From: Polyodon spathula
Taxonomy: Eukaryota; Chordata; Actinopteri; Acipenseriformes; Polyodontidae
Assembly: GCF_017654505.1 (NCBI RefSeq)
Contig: NC_054565.1
Span: 5,432,881-5,496,880 of the forward strand
Length of the DNA: 64,000 nucleotides
Direction of reading: 5' to 3'
The notes beneath the pieces are model-generated. The model saw nothing but the letters and a program-made list of their open reading frames with translations, had not been told where the DNA came from and did not search any database. Every line of letters starts with the position of its first letter. The first letter of the stretch is position 1. The translations under genes and the position numbers were made by a program. This document shows positions 12,267 to 25,204 of this stretch, piece by piece.

Positions 12267-13889
12267 ATATGTAAATAAAAATATCAAAGCATGCAGTGTC
12301 ATGCTGGAGAAGATATTTCAGCAACACATTTAGCACCAAAGACAGCAACGGTGAGTAGTGTGTTTGTTCTAACATTAAAGGGTGCTCTGTAACACTTTCA
12401 CAGAACTACCAAGGAGCTCAGTTTAATTAAGTACTCAATGAGAATCTCCAAGGGGCTCATGAAAAGCAGAACGTTATACAGAGAGCTCAGGGTTTAAAGA
12501 GCAAATTGCTTCAAAATGTCATTTGGGTGGCTTTTTATTTATTTATTTATTTATTTTTTTTTACATCGTCCTTGCTTTTGTCTGGTGTTTGAAATCAAAC
12601 CATTCTGAGCAGTTCTATTGCTCCAATATTGACTTCTCATACTCTTCACTAAACAGTCTGCTTTTACCCAGCTTTAAACTTGCATTCGGCTTGCTAAGAG
12701 TATCCTAAGTGCCAAGACTTCCATTCAAATCATGTGACAGAGAGACCTTCAGCCGCACCTCGCACTGCCCCTCTGTATAAATGTGGGTGGGTCACATTGT
12801 CATGTGATTCCAATGGAATGAGCAACACTTTTCAGTCACTGCATTTCTCTTGACAAGCTCTAAGCTACTCAAAGCCAGGCACAGGCAGATTTTGAGGGAA
12901 GACTCTCTTTGATCCACTGTTATCCTCACCTAAGCTTTATTGGAACAGTAAGTAAAAGGCATTGAATCTGTGAATCATCCCTCTGCTCCACTGCCCTCTT
13001 CTCGTTGATGAAATCCATGACAGGGGAGCGGTGGGAGGCATGTGGTGGGAGCTGTAGTATTTCAGTATTTCCAGGCATTTTGTGAGCAACTTTAGCTCAG
13101 TTTATGACAGCAATTGCTTTGAGGCTTCTGTCTCCATCCTGCCCTCATTCCACCCCCTGTTCTCTGATGCAACCCTGTAAGCAGCTGCTGGGCTGCGGGA
13201 TTTACAAAGCTGAATACACTGCTAATGAATAAAAGAGGAAAAATGTAACCTGACCAAGATAATTCTGTACACATAGAGCACCTGACAGCAAAAAAAGATT
13301 TAATAATATATTTTTTTAAAGTGATGAAAAGTTGACTTATTCCACTATTTTTGCTGTAATTATTCTACTCTATAAAATAGTAGTCTTTGGGGGATGTAAT
13401 ATAATGGAGAGTCCCCCTAAAGGTATCAAATAGAGTTTTGAATATCATTTCATATAATCCCACACAGTTCTGCATTGAAAGAACATGAATATTATTTCGG
13501 CTATTTCAGCTCCTGGTTGCTCATTACAATCTTTTGTGTGATCTATTCAGCTCTAAGATCTATTCATGGATACTAAATTCTGCATTATGGAAAATGAATT
13601 GATAAATAGATGACCATTAATTAGTTGCCACACACACAGCTACTCAAATGAGAAGATTAAAACGTATAAAAACAGAGGCTGCAGTAAATGACAGTTCTGT
13701 AACAGAGTTCAATGTGGAACAGATCCCAGCATAGTTTACGGTATTTGTTTTTGTTTTAAATCTTCCACGAGATATACCAAGCAGGTGAAGTGATTCATCT
13801 TTTCTACTAGATTACAGCAGTTTATTCCCATAGAAGAGAAATTAAAAAACAAAAAAAACCTTAACAGGACAGAGAAGAAGAAAGGCAAA
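12267..13889. other. Intergenic DNA, nothing recognised
   Basis: AT-rich, with a short (TTTA)n run near 12535-12555. No gene or identified repeat. Confidence 0.4.
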
Positions 13890-14024
13890 TTACTGAAAAG
13901 TGTCGGTCAGGTTCCCGTAGATCTCGTCGTGTGGAAATGCCTCTGAGTGCGTGTCGCAGGGCGTGGGCGTCGCTGATAGTGAAAACACGGGCCGAGTCAT
14001 AGCTTGAGAGGTACAGAGGCCAAC
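13890..14024 (-). CDS. Possible 3'-terminal coding exon, unrecognised
   Basis: On the minus strand a good acceptor context (TTTCGGTTCAG) at 14025-14035 is followed by 44 open codons and a stop. The GC content is raised, with C or G in many third positions, unlike the AT-rich flanks. The encoded tail includes HDEIYGNLTDTFQ directly before the stop; YGNL fits the YxxL core of a tyrosine-based signalling or sorting motif, as seen in tails of some immune-type receptors. That functional reading is inference only. No upstream exon was recognised, and the overlapping 99-codon frame in this region is the competing interpretation. Confidence 0.25.
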   Translation of the reverse strand, partial: VGLCTSQAMTRPVFSLSATPTPCDTHSEAFPHDEIYGNLTDTFQ

Positions 14025-14346
14025 CTGAACCGAAAGTACACCCTCTTAACACAGCCCCCTCCTGATCACCCGCCCACTCGCTGATACGAAACCAAAACAA
14101 GATCTTCACAGCTCCAGCACTCGTGAATGTGAACGCGCTCTTCTCTAAAAAGGCTTTCATGAAATGACATTCATGTAGTACGTTTAGGGGTTATTTTAGT
14201 TCAGTTTCACTTGTTTATTCCAAATTCTTTCATAAAAGGAAAATCAATTTCTTTGGCAATGCTTTTGTATCTCATGAATCATTATGGGGAGAACAAAACT
14301 GTCACTTGGGGGTAAATGATTTTGTCATCCTGAATGTTTTAAAAAC

Positions 14347-14596
14347 TAAAAGCAGGCCCTCCCTATTTACTTTTTTGAGTCTGTTAACTGGGATAGGACA
14401 GTAGAGATGTTATATCTTATTAACACAGTCCTGGAGGCACAGAAACACTACAGAGAGATTACATTAGCTGCTTTTGCTTATTTAGCAAAAGATTATGATC
14501 TGGCACATCAATTTGGACAAGTCAAGAAGAAACTTATCCAGCGTGCTGATTTAATATCCAAAGTCATGGAGGTGTCATTTGAACTTTCATCGGGGC
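14347..14596 (+). CDS. Open frame running into assembly gap, unrecognised
   Basis: From a stop codon near 14345 the frame stays open for about 80 codons to the N gap at 14597; the first ATG is at 14407. The translation is amphipathic and rich in A, L, K and Q, with a stretch EAQKHYREITLAAFAYLAK, and looks like helical protein rather than chance AT-rich coding. It may be an exon (an acceptor-like TTTACTTTTTTGAG lies near 14377) or part of a mobile element. I do not recognise the family, and its 3' part is lost in the gap. Confidence 0.35.
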
Positions 14597-15096
14597 NNNN
14601 NNNNNNNNNNNNNNNNNNNNNNNNNNNNNNNNNNNNNNNNNNNNNNNNNNNNNNNNNNNNNNNNNNNNNNNNNNNNNNNNNNNNNNNNNNNNNNNNNNNN
14701 NNNNNNNNNNNNNNNNNNNNNNNNNNNNNNNNNNNNNNNNNNNNNNNNNNNNNNNNNNNNNNNNNNNNNNNNNNNNNNNNNNNNNNNNNNNNNNNNNNNN
14801 NNNNNNNNNNNNNNNNNNNNNNNNNNNNNNNNNNNNNNNNNNNNNNNNNNNNNNNNNNNNNNNNNNNNNNNNNNNNNNNNNNNNNNNNNNNNNNNNNNNN
14901 NNNNNNNNNNNNNNNNNNNNNNNNNNNNNNNNNNNNNNNNNNNNNNNNNNNNNNNNNNNNNNNNNNNNNNNNNNNNNNNNNNNNNNNNNNNNNNNNNNNN
15001 NNNNNNNNNNNNNNNNNNNNNNNNNNNNNNNNNNNNNNNNNNNNNNNNNNNNNNNNNNNNNNNNNNNNNNNNNNNNNNNNNNNNNNNNNNNNNNNN
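14597..15096. other. Assembly gap (500 N)
   Basis: Exactly 500 N, which indicates a placeholder of unknown length. It abuts the minisatellite on its right, the probable reason assembly failed. Confidence 0.99.
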
Positions 15097-16143
15097 AATG
15101 AGATCAGAAACAGCAGTAAACGAGGGTTAGAATGAGATCAGAAACAGCATGAACAAGGGTTAGAATGAGATCAGAAACAGCATAAACAAGGGTTAGAATG
15201 AGATCAGAAACAGCATAAACAAGGGTTAGAATGAGATCAGAAACAGCATAAACAAGGGTTAGAATGAGATCAGAAACAGCATAAACAAGGGTTAGAATGA
15301 GATCAGAAACAGCATAAACAAGGGTTAGAATGAGATCAGAAACAGCATAAACAAGGGTTAGAATGAGATCAGAAACAGCATAAACAAGGGTTAGAATGAG
15401 ATCAGAAACAGCATAAACAAGGGTTAGAATGAGATCAGAAACAGCATAAACAAGGGTTAGAATGAGATCAGAAACAGCATAAACAAGGGTTAGAATGAGA
15501 TCAGAAACAGCATAAACAAGGGTTAGAATGAGATCAGAAACAGCATAAACAAGGGTTAGAATGAGATCAGAAACAGCATAAACAAGGGTTAGAATGAGAT
15601 CAGAAACAGCATAAACAAGGGTTAGAATGAGATCAGAAACAGCATAAACAAGGGTTAGAATGAGATCAGAAACAGCATAAACAAGGGTTAGAATGAGATC
15701 AGAAACAGCATAAACAAGGGTTAGAATGAGATCAGAAACAGCATAAACAAGGGTTAGAATGAGATCAGAAACAGCATAAACAAGGGTTAGAATGAGATCA
15801 GAAACAGCATGAACAAGGGTTAGAATGAGATCAGAAACAGCATAAACAAGGGTTAGAATGAGATCAGAAACAGCAGTAAACGAGGGTTAGAATGAGATCA
15901 CAAACAGCATGAACAAGGGTTAGAATGAGATCACAAACAAGGGTTAGAATGAGATCATAAACAGCATGAACAAGGGTTAGAATGAGATCAGAAACAGCAT
16001 GAACAAGGGTTAGAATGAGATCACAAACAGCATGAACAAGGGTTAGAATGAGATCAGAAACAGCATAAACAAGGGTTAGAATGAGATCAGAAACAGCACG
16101 AACAAGGGTTAGAATGAGATCAGAAACAGCAGTAAACGAGGAT
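15097..16143. repeat. 33-bp minisatellite, about 31 copies visible
   Basis: Tandem units of the form GGGTTAGAATGAGATCAG plus AAACAGCATAAACAA are nearly identical from about 15130 to 15860. They diverge at both edges, with variants carrying GCATGAACAA, GCAGTAAACGAGG and CACAAACA. The unit length is a multiple of three, so one minus-strand frame stays open across long parts with an 11-residue period, but there is no start codon in the central copies. The array continues into the gap, so its real length is unknown. Confidence 0.97.
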
Positions 16144-16930
16144 TGGAAACACATATAATGAGATAATAAACAGATTTTAAAAAATATATTTTTTAAATGT
16201 TTTTAAACTGCGTTAGTGAACTTTATGTGGTGTGAGGGGCTTTAAAAACACACATATGCATTATAAAGTATTGCACAGGCTGGAATTTAACATGCAGCAA
16301 TTCTGCATGTAGTGAGCGAAGGGTATATACAGATAGATACAGAGCTACAACAGTGTGCACGTGTACTGGAACACCTCAAGATGTGGCTGGTATATCCTTG
16401 ATATACCTATCTGCATGAAGTCAGTAATCAGTGATATAGAAACAACAGGCACTCCTGTGTGAAAATGTTAGACCGCTTTATGCTTTAATCAGGAATCTTA
16501 AACAACTTCTAAAAAGTCTCATGCATTTTACTAGTTGTGGTTACGAGTTCCTTTTCTCTTACTATTTTAAACGACTTACATGAGTGACCCATTAAAGTCA
16601 TTAATTAATTTAGACAACCTCAAACTTGCCTATTTTTTGACAATTTTCTAATACGTTCAGTTCCAGTGGTTTGATTTCATACGCACAACAAAACTACAGA
16701 AGCAATGGGGTGTTCTATACGTGTGTACACTGCTCTAGATATAGAGAGATAGATATAGATGTATATCTCCTACAGTCACAACATTATTTAAAATCTAAGA
16801 AAATATATAGGCAAAATAAACGTATTATTACTAACTTTTCAAAATTATACACAAGAGTCATTTTATATATTTAACAACATTTCATTTCCACATCTGTGGA
16901 CCCAGAGCATGAAGGAGATATAGCTACAGA
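16144..16930. other. Non-coding DNA, nothing recognised
   Basis: AT-rich sequence without a recognised gene or repeat. Confidence 0.4.
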
Positions 16931-16943
16931 CAGACAGACAGAC

Positions 16944-17010
<67 letters not shown>
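16931..17010. repeat. (GACA)n(GATA)n microsatellite
   Basis: Four to five GACA-type units pass into about 16 GATA units. Confidence 0.97.
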
Positions 17011-17011
<1 letters not shown>

Positions 17012-18636
17012 TCAATTCTGAAAATTTAAAGTATTCCTTTAATGATAAACGTTATAGTCTCGTGACCAGTATGATTCCAGTCCCCTGATTTGAACAGCAG
17101 TAAGTCCCAGGCTCCCAGTATGACACTTGTGAGTGTATCCTTCACCAGTAATGGTCCTGGTTGCATGCGTGCAGGATTGTTTAGTGGAATCTCCCAATGT
17201 CAAAGGTCAGGTGAAGGTTGTTTCCTTTTACCAGAGGGAAGGAAGGGCAATTGCGTCGCTATGGAAACCACGGCTAAATCAGTTGTTGTGGAACAGGCGT
17301 TTTCCATCATTTTTCAAACAGGTCTCCCAGGAACAATGCAGCAGCTGTAAAGAATGGGGGTTCTGTTAAAAAGGTTATTCACAAATACTTGAACCTGTTG
17401 ATTGTGTCAAATATATCCATAAAGAATATTAGGTGCATGTCACATCATAATCTGTATTTTAAAGCTGTATATAGATAATTACAGAAAGCATATGTGACAC
17501 ATAGATTTTAAAAAGTCATAATTGAAGTTGCTTTTTCTTTTGCAGTTTTTTCTGAGTTAAAAGTAATTTTAAAGATTACTTTAACATTATTATTCTTCAA
17601 ATTACATTCAAACTGGATGGCATGAGGATTCTTTTGATAGCAGTGAGGCAAAACAGCTCAAATGAATGCTGTGCATTTCCTTCATAATACAAACCCTTTA
17701 TTTCACTTTAGCTTAAAGAGTTAATAAAAAAGCATGTTGGTCAATGAATGCTTTTTGTAAAATAATGCATTTTTAATCCAGAGATGATCTCACAAGGGTT
17801 GTGAAAATAAATTAATTTTAATAGGAGCATTTGAGTATTCTGAGCTCTATTCTGAAGGAACAAAGGCAGCAGTGTATGAAATATTATTAATCTACCAAGA
17901 ACTAATCTAGTTGTTTTAATATTCTGAGTAGTTTCCAGCAAGTTTTATACATTCTCCTCTCAGAAGCGTAACATTACACAAAATTGGATCATCTGTTTTC
18001 ATGGTTGATATTAAACTGAAGTCTTAATCTTGAGAGATTAGCAATTCCTCATTTTCACCCTTACTGTCCTGTGGTTTACAGTTGTGCACCTGAGCCTGGT
18101 TAGCAGGGATGTTAGTTTTCCATCAAAAAAAATAAAAAGAAAGAATTCTCTATTCAAAAATGTTTTAAATCTGGGATTAAAATAAAACGTTAAAATAACA
18201 ATTAACATAGGTGAATTTATGGATAAATTTTAACATAAAATCTGGTCATTGGATTAGAACAACGGAAGATAGGAAACATTTGGGAAGGAGACAAGGCAGT
18301 TCAGCCCATCAAAGCCCATCCCTTCCAAGCTCACCATTGCTTGTTCCCACCAAGGAGAAAATCAGAAGCAATTGTGTTGTGCATGTATGTTTATGAGGTA
18401 GCATTAGGCAGGTGGACAAGCACCTTCCTTACTTGAGGTTGGGTGAGTCCGGCTGGGTAAGGATCACTTCACAAGGGGCTAACATTAGTGAAAAGCCAAG
18501 CTGCTATATCCCAGCACACTGCTGCTGCTGCATAGCATACAGCTGGTCTTGGTCTGTGGCATTGCCTTGGTTACAGTTCTGGACTCTGGGAGGGTGAAGT
18601 GTCAATTCCTAGTGCTGTACATCCCTGTTTAGTTGG
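17011..18636. other. Non-coding DNA, nothing recognised
   Basis: No exon or repeat family identified. A short GC-richer patch near 17245-17280 contains GTCGCTATGGAAAC, which resembles an RFX X-box; this is a weak pattern match only. Confidence 0.35.
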
Positions 18637-18802
18637 GTTGAGTGAGAGAGGACAGGTTCCTGGTGCAGGTCTTCATTGTGTAGTTGAGTGAGAGAGGACA
18701 GGTTCCTGGTGCAGGACCTCATTGTGTAGTTGAGTGAGAGAGGACAGATTCCTGGTGCAGGACCTCATTGTGTAGTTGAGTGAGAGAGGACAGGTTCCTA
18801 GT
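18637..18802. repeat. 46-bp tandem repeat, 3.6 copies
   Basis: Units start with GTTGAGTGAGAGAGGACAGG at 18637, 18683, 18729 and 18775; the last is truncated. Copies differ by a few substitutions. Confidence 0.95.
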
Positions 18803-20415
18803 GATAATCTGGGTCTGTGAGACCAGCTGTATGAGTGCAGGAGCTGCTCTTTATGTCTTTAGATCCAGTTACCTGTCATTGACACATGCAATGTAGGTCA
18901 GATCAGCCAAAAGGGTCTATATTATTAGTCAGCACCAGCATTGCAGCATATTGCCAGAAAAACAATGGGAAATTTGATCCAAAGTGACTCATTTCATCAT
19001 GATAATGCACCAAACCACTACGCCACAATTGAGTGCTAATGATTTGAGGGTGAATCTGAATGATGCACAATCACCTTCCTGCCTCTCTGCACCAACTGTA
19101 TGAAATAATGAAATCTTAATGACTGTATGGATTTACATCAATCAGGGCACCTTCCAGCACCTTGTGGAGTCTATGAAAATGGTGACCCTAATAAAATTCA
19201 CTCATCAGTGGCTGCTATCAGTCTGACTATCTATTGTACACTGGGTCAACCTATATTGGGAATAACCATGCCACAATATTATTATACCAACAAATATAAA
19301 GTGGGTTACGTTTTCTGGAACCTTTTGAAAAGTCTCTGTCAGTGTCTTCAAACCCTCACATCACACATAGTATCTGGATTCCTCTCAAACTAAACCATAA
19401 ACAAGTAGTTATTAACCTAATTGGTTTAATAATTACTGGGGTTGGGGAGTCCTTGTTTGATCAAAAAATGCATTTCAGATTCTGGTCTTTCTTACTATAC
19501 TTATTGATGAGCTTTGAAACAGTATATCATTTAAAAGGCTATTCATTCCTTGACTGGAATTCCTACAATGACCACCACTGGTTTGTCTTGCTTGGTAAAA
19601 CAGTAAGTGAGTGTTCCGATTCACCCCGTGTTGCTGGAGTGCGTGATATCGTCCCACACTTTAAATTTGTATAACTAGAGGCTGATGTGGTCATACCAAA
19701 ATAACGTTGTCACGGGAGCAAAACTATGTTCATCTTTCAGAAACAAAAGCTTCAGCAACGTTCATCCATTGTTTAGTTTCATCCGTAACAAAGGCGTTTT
19801 CTCTTGGAAACTGTCCATCTGTAACGAGCAGCTGTTTGTTATAGAGAGGGAGAGATAATGTAGAAACACGACTGTTGATAGTTATTCGTAATTTTCAGTT
19901 CCAGGTGATAAAGAGGTGGCCTTTCTTAACGGCGCGACCAGCAGGACAGACAGCTTAGCAACCCGCCTACATCTCCTTTGTTAGACTGGTCAGAGCACAT
20001 CAGCTTTGTTAGACCGGTCAGACCACAGCCTTGGACCGCGCCTATATTGCGGTCAGACCCCGGCATCTGCTTGGCAAGTCTGTCCTGTTCCCTGAACTGA
20101 AGGACTATTATATCGTCCCCCGAGTCTCTTGTCCTAAATCCTAAGTTTGTCAAAAGCGCTTGCTCGCCGATCTGTTGATGACGATGACTCACGCCTGACT
20201 CACTCTCCCTGGTGATCAGCCCATAGATTGGATTCCGGGCACCGCGGTAAACAAATCCACAGAGCCCGGGTAACACAAAGGAACACAGCAGAACAGGCTG
20301 GCGAAGACACAAAGACTATTCCCCACTGGATTCAAGTATCCTCCCACTCACTCACCTGAGCAGATGCCCAAGTAATGCCATCTATTATCGGGTGCATGTG
20401 GAACACACATATATA
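18803..20415. other. Non-coding DNA with a CpG-richer patch
   Basis: From about 19920 to 20290 GC and CpG content rise well above the surroundings, and the phrase GTTAGAC(T/C)GGTCAGA recurs. No exon with family resemblance was found in it. The rest is unremarkable. Confidence 0.4.
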
Positions 20416-20658
20416 CAGCTATGGACAACGGTTTTGCATCACCTTGAGACATAATAAAAAAAAAAAAACAAAGATATGAACATAATATAGATATTTAACA
20501 TCGTGTAATCAAAGAAACTACAAAATGATAGTGGAAGACTACAAAGCGGTCGGCCTGTGTAATTAAATATGTCAACCGAACATGATTCAGCAGGTGTCAT
20601 TCAATGGAGCAAAATGAGTTAATTATATAGTGTGATGCATAGCTTCTGGCCATAGCTG
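20416..20658. mobile_element. Tc1/mariner-type MITE, family A, complete copy
   Basis: The left end reads CAGCTATGGACAACGGTTTT, then GCATCAC; the right end is the inverted partner ending GCCATAGCTG. Both are flanked by TA (20414-20415 and 20659-20660), the target duplication of Tc1/mariner elements. The 243-bp interior has no coding frame. Related copies occur at 39024-39210, 46470-46690, 52829-52862, 57466-57810, 59285-59545 and 63215-63285. Confidence 0.82.
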
Positions 20659-23600
20659 TAAATATTGGTCCGGTCCCATTAAATCAGGCTCGGAGAACAC
20701 CTGCTGCAAATTGAGAAATTGAGGTTTGCGTTGGTTTAGAATTGAGGGAGAATGGGAGTGTCAAAGTGTTATTCAAAGTGGATTGCGGTTAACGCGGCCG
20801 GTGGTTGAGTAAGGGTTTGAAAAGTTCCCGGTCAGTCTCTCCTGTATAAATAAACTGAGCGCCACTGAAGTTTATATGTAGGCTATAGGTACAGAGTAGA
20901 CCTGGCAGATTGGTCAAGATAGGAAGCGCCAAAGCTTTGATCGGTCAAAATAGGAAGCTGAACTAAGACATCTACGAGTAACAAATAGAGACGGGTTGAA
21001 TCGGAAAGAACAACCATTTATTAATATCGAAGATGCAGTAAAATACGTTTCACTGTTTGAAACTAATGGACGGGCTGCAACTCAGGTGGGTACGTTTCTT
21101 CTTCGTCAGTCTGTCTGTGTGTCTGCACTGTTGAACCAGCTGTTCAATAATTAAACACATCTTATGGAACAAATTATAGTTTTTTTTTAATTACTTGAAA
21201 ATTAAAAATGTGTTTAAAATCGATTGCATAAGATCTAATTGGAATATTGTATTCCATTGTGAATCGTTAGTGAATGGATGGTGAAGCATAGAAAAAGCAT
21301 GTTGTATAAATGCTAATACTGAAATGTGTTTTCTGTTGCATAAAATATTTCTTTATTTCTCAACCATTATATTTACAATCAACATAAATGATTACCAGTA
21401 GAGCTATATTGTGATTGAACACAAGTTAGAGCTAAAACCAGCTGTAGAAGCAACGTGATTTCCATAACCTTTCAAAGAGAGCAACTGTCCAATACCTTTC
21501 TAAACAAGCAGTGATCTGACGGTGTTTCAAGCAGATTTCACTGGCGGGTTTGTGTCTCTATAGAAAACTACCATTGGAGACTGTAAACAAACCGGACAGT
21601 CAACAATACCCCTTTCTACTGCAGAGGGCTCAATACAGGGGAAACAGACACCAATGAATCATGATGTGTAAAACTCCCTTCAAACAAATTCTGACTCCTG
21701 CTACTGTTTTCGTTCTAGGTGTGGTTCTAGGTGTGGAGTTCTGGATGATGAATTCCCTGCACATCTGTTGTTCTCTGACAGTGCCAGCTCCAGGTTAGTA
21801 AAACTGTTTTTTTTTTTCACAAAGTAAAACCCGTACTGCAGGAGACCTGTGAAAAGAAACAGTCTAAACAATGCGTAATAAACCGTGATCGTATAGGAGC
21901 TGCATACTCAGTAATAAAAGTGTATTACAAACACATTGCAATGCCACATTACCAGTGTAACGTTTAATGGCATGCTAATGATATTGTTTTAATTAATTGT
22001 GCTAACACTGTAACATTGTAGCATGCTGTTATTAACCATATATTATCGTTAATAACATCCTTTATTACAACCACAGCGTGTGTTTAAAGCTGTAATAGAA
22101 ACAGATTTTTGTATTGGGCTATTCAGCCTTTACATTTCTAACTTGAAAGGTGCATTTGTAATAGTTAGGCTTAATTCTGGTCCTGAAAGGGTTGAAGGGT
22201 TCTGTATGAAAATCTAAATAAACATGTGAGGTTAAAGATAATTTGAAGTAAAAATTGTAATCGAATAGGCTAAACATAATTGAATTTTAAAATAGCGCTT
22301 CCTGTATGTTAATGCTGCCTATATGAATCGATCTACGGTGATGTAGTAAATAATCGATTTGAGTTAGCAATACTGGTAAAAGAATATTCTACAACTTGGC
22401 TTAACAAATAATAAATTAATATTTGGTGGCACTGATCAAACAATAAGTATACATGAATATGCGGTTGTACATTCTTGTTATTTTAGATAAATACGTTATA
22501 TAAATATAAAGGCATTTTAATAAAATCAAGTGTTGAAGTATAAAACAGATCATAAACACGTATAATGTGAAATATAAGCAAAGCATGCAACAATTTAGAA
22601 GCAGTTCTTTATAGGGCTTCTGATTTGAAAGAATTTCTTGTAGCTATACACAATAATTGAGCCCGCAATGGAGTAGAATAATACCTTCAAGGTAAGATTT
22701 AATAAATACATGTGCTAACATTTAGTTCTTTAATGGTTCATGTCTCTCAAATAGATTGTGTCAGATTCATCGGTATCTTTGCACTTCAAAATAAAGTTAA
22801 GAAAACTATTAACAGATTAAAGGAAAATAAAACAATAAATAATTGTGAACAAACTTTTGGCCTGCTTAAATTATAACGCATTATAATTGCTTAAATTTAG
22901 ACCGTTGTGTGGACTGCATATAAAACCACAGGTAGTTTTTCCATGTGTATTGTTTTTAAAAAATAAAATATTCATGTATGTTATTATAATGATGATTGTA
23001 TCGCTTATTTGTTTATCGACGTTTTTAATTGTGTGTGTGTGTGTGTGTGTCTGTGTGTGTGTGTTTTGAAATAATTATTAAATTATATAATTAATTGCTT
23101 TGAAAAAAATGTCTTTTCCCCCTCCAAATCGTTCCTTTTCGTTCTGTGTGTGTGTTTTTTGTTTGTTTGTTTGTTTTTTTTTTTTTTTTTGTTTTTTTTT
23201 TTTATGCTGGGCCATACATCGATCAGAACCCTGGACAGGGACTCGGAAATATTTCCTATCACAAAGCGCTCGGATTGGTTTTCTCTCAGAATCTTACTGG
23301 TGAACACTAGTATCCAGAAAAACACGTTTTAAGAATTGCTAATTGTAAGAATTGTAAATATTAAGAACCCAAATTCAAAGGATAAAATGCTTAAAATGGG
23401 AAAAGCGAAACGTTTGTATTAGCTGTCGAAGGCTTGCATAGACACAGGATAACGGACTGTTACCATGTTTGTTTGCTATCCACACAGGCTCAAATGTATT
23501 TTAATAGAATATGTGTGACGTATTTTTTAAACGTTCTTAAACACATCCATAAGGTATGTGCCAGACATTTTAAATAGAGGTTCACTGTATGTATCACTGC

Positions 23601-23929
23601 TTTCACTTAGTGTGAAAAAGAAAAACCGCCATTATGAACTGCAATGCACAGCGTTATGGTAACCCTATGGGTTCGTAATATTAAAATCTTAATTTCTTTA
23701 CCGTCTTAAAATGATATGTAATAGGGTACCTTAGTAACCCAATGATTAGACCTAAACAAAAAAAGCTCAAGGTTTCATTAATATGTTGGAATGAATTTTA
23801 AAAAGGGGGCGCTTCTTGCAAGTCACAGATAAATGTAGTGTTCATTATACTAGTGCAGTACAAACACAGTGTTATAAGTGAATCACTATAACCCATAAGG
23901 AAGTAGATAAACAACGAAAAACAGGCAAC

Positions 23930-24110
23930 AGCAGCCTCCGCCACTAGAGAACTACGAGTCGAGCAGCAGCAGGAGAAACACGAAGCGGCGTCTGTGAGAG
24001 TGACAGGGACCGGTGTCCAGAGCGCAGAGAAAGCGGAGGGGTGCCGGTGGCTGTCAACACTTCACCGCAGTGCAAGCGTACCCGCGCATTGCTTTCAAGC
24101 GTTTAAACAA
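23930..24110. promoter_or_regulatory. CpG-rich patch, possible distal promoter/enhancer
   Basis: Within very AT-rich DNA this segment has many CG dinucleotides (for example GCGGCGTC, ACCGGTG, GCGCAGAG, CCGCGCATTGC). Such islands often mark promoters in vertebrates. No exon is tied to it; lin28a starts 6 kb downstream on the + strand. Function is inferred only. Confidence 0.3.
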
Positions 24111-24576
24111 GTCGTGTATCTTTCTTTTTTCTGGTACAAATGTCTATATAAAACTACATCGTTAATTATTTTTAAATCAATCCTACTGTTTTATTGGTTC
24201 CGTTTGTCGCGATAGCTTCATAGATACATCACCGGCGCAGAATAACAAGCGCTTCGGAATATTGGCACACATTTTTGGACCATTTCAGGGGAGTGAGTTG
24301 AGGATGGAAACCAATACTTTATTATATTATAGGGTGACTGAAAATAGAGGTTTACTATTTAAACCTCACAGCAATAACAACACAATTAAACGCGTATATT
24401 GGTTTTCATGACAAGAGCCAATTAGGCAAATTCCTAAAGTTCCAGCACTAAGTTAACATTCCATTAACTTGATATTTAATTAACCTCACGATATTTTCTT
24501 TCCTAAATAGAAACTGTGCTTTCGTTTAAAATACTGTTATGAAATATATGTTTGTATTCATGTTGAAAGTTAGTGA

Positions 24577-24578
<2 letters not shown>

Positions 24579-24619
<41 letters not shown>

Positions 24620-24643
24620 TATTATTATTATTATTATTATTAT
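24579..24643. repeat. (ATT)n trinucleotide repeat
   Basis: About 20 ATT/TTA units with one single-base phase shift in the middle. Confidence 0.96.
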
Positions 24644-25107
24644 CATTTATACTTGGCAGAAAGAAACAATCGGAAAATATATTTAATACAAAGACTGACA
24701 GTTAAAAACGGATGTGTGGAGGCCGTGTACTTTTGTTGATATGTAGGCCAATATTCGAAAAATTGCAATCAAAAATGGTATTGTTATTATTAAATATAGC
24801 TCACTGTGCGTTCGTTTCAAATACTAGGCCTATTATAGAATAGATTTATTTTTTCATGTTGACATTTAAAGCTAATATTTTACTATAAGTTAACTGCTCT
24901 CAGTCGAACCTGTCTCTCTTAGTGGAATTATTTACTATATTCTCTATTTTTTGCTCTTATTTGAATTTGATCTTTTGCTGCTGATTTTATTGTACTTTGC
25001 AACTGCTCTTACCTATAATGTGATACTCTGAAATGTGATACTTTACTATGTGATGATCTGTAATGTGATGCTTTGTACCGTAATATTTATCTGGATAAGG
25101 GAATCAG

Positions 25108-25202
<95 letters not shown>
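25108..25202. repeat. (TA)n microsatellite
   Basis: Uninterrupted run of about 47 TA units. Confidence 0.98.

Positions 25203-25204
<2 letters not shown>

Noticed and set aside
15097..16143. CRISPR-like or telomere-like array
   Set aside because: Units are directly contiguous without spacers, and the GGGTTAG word occurs only once per 33 bases, so it is a minisatellite.
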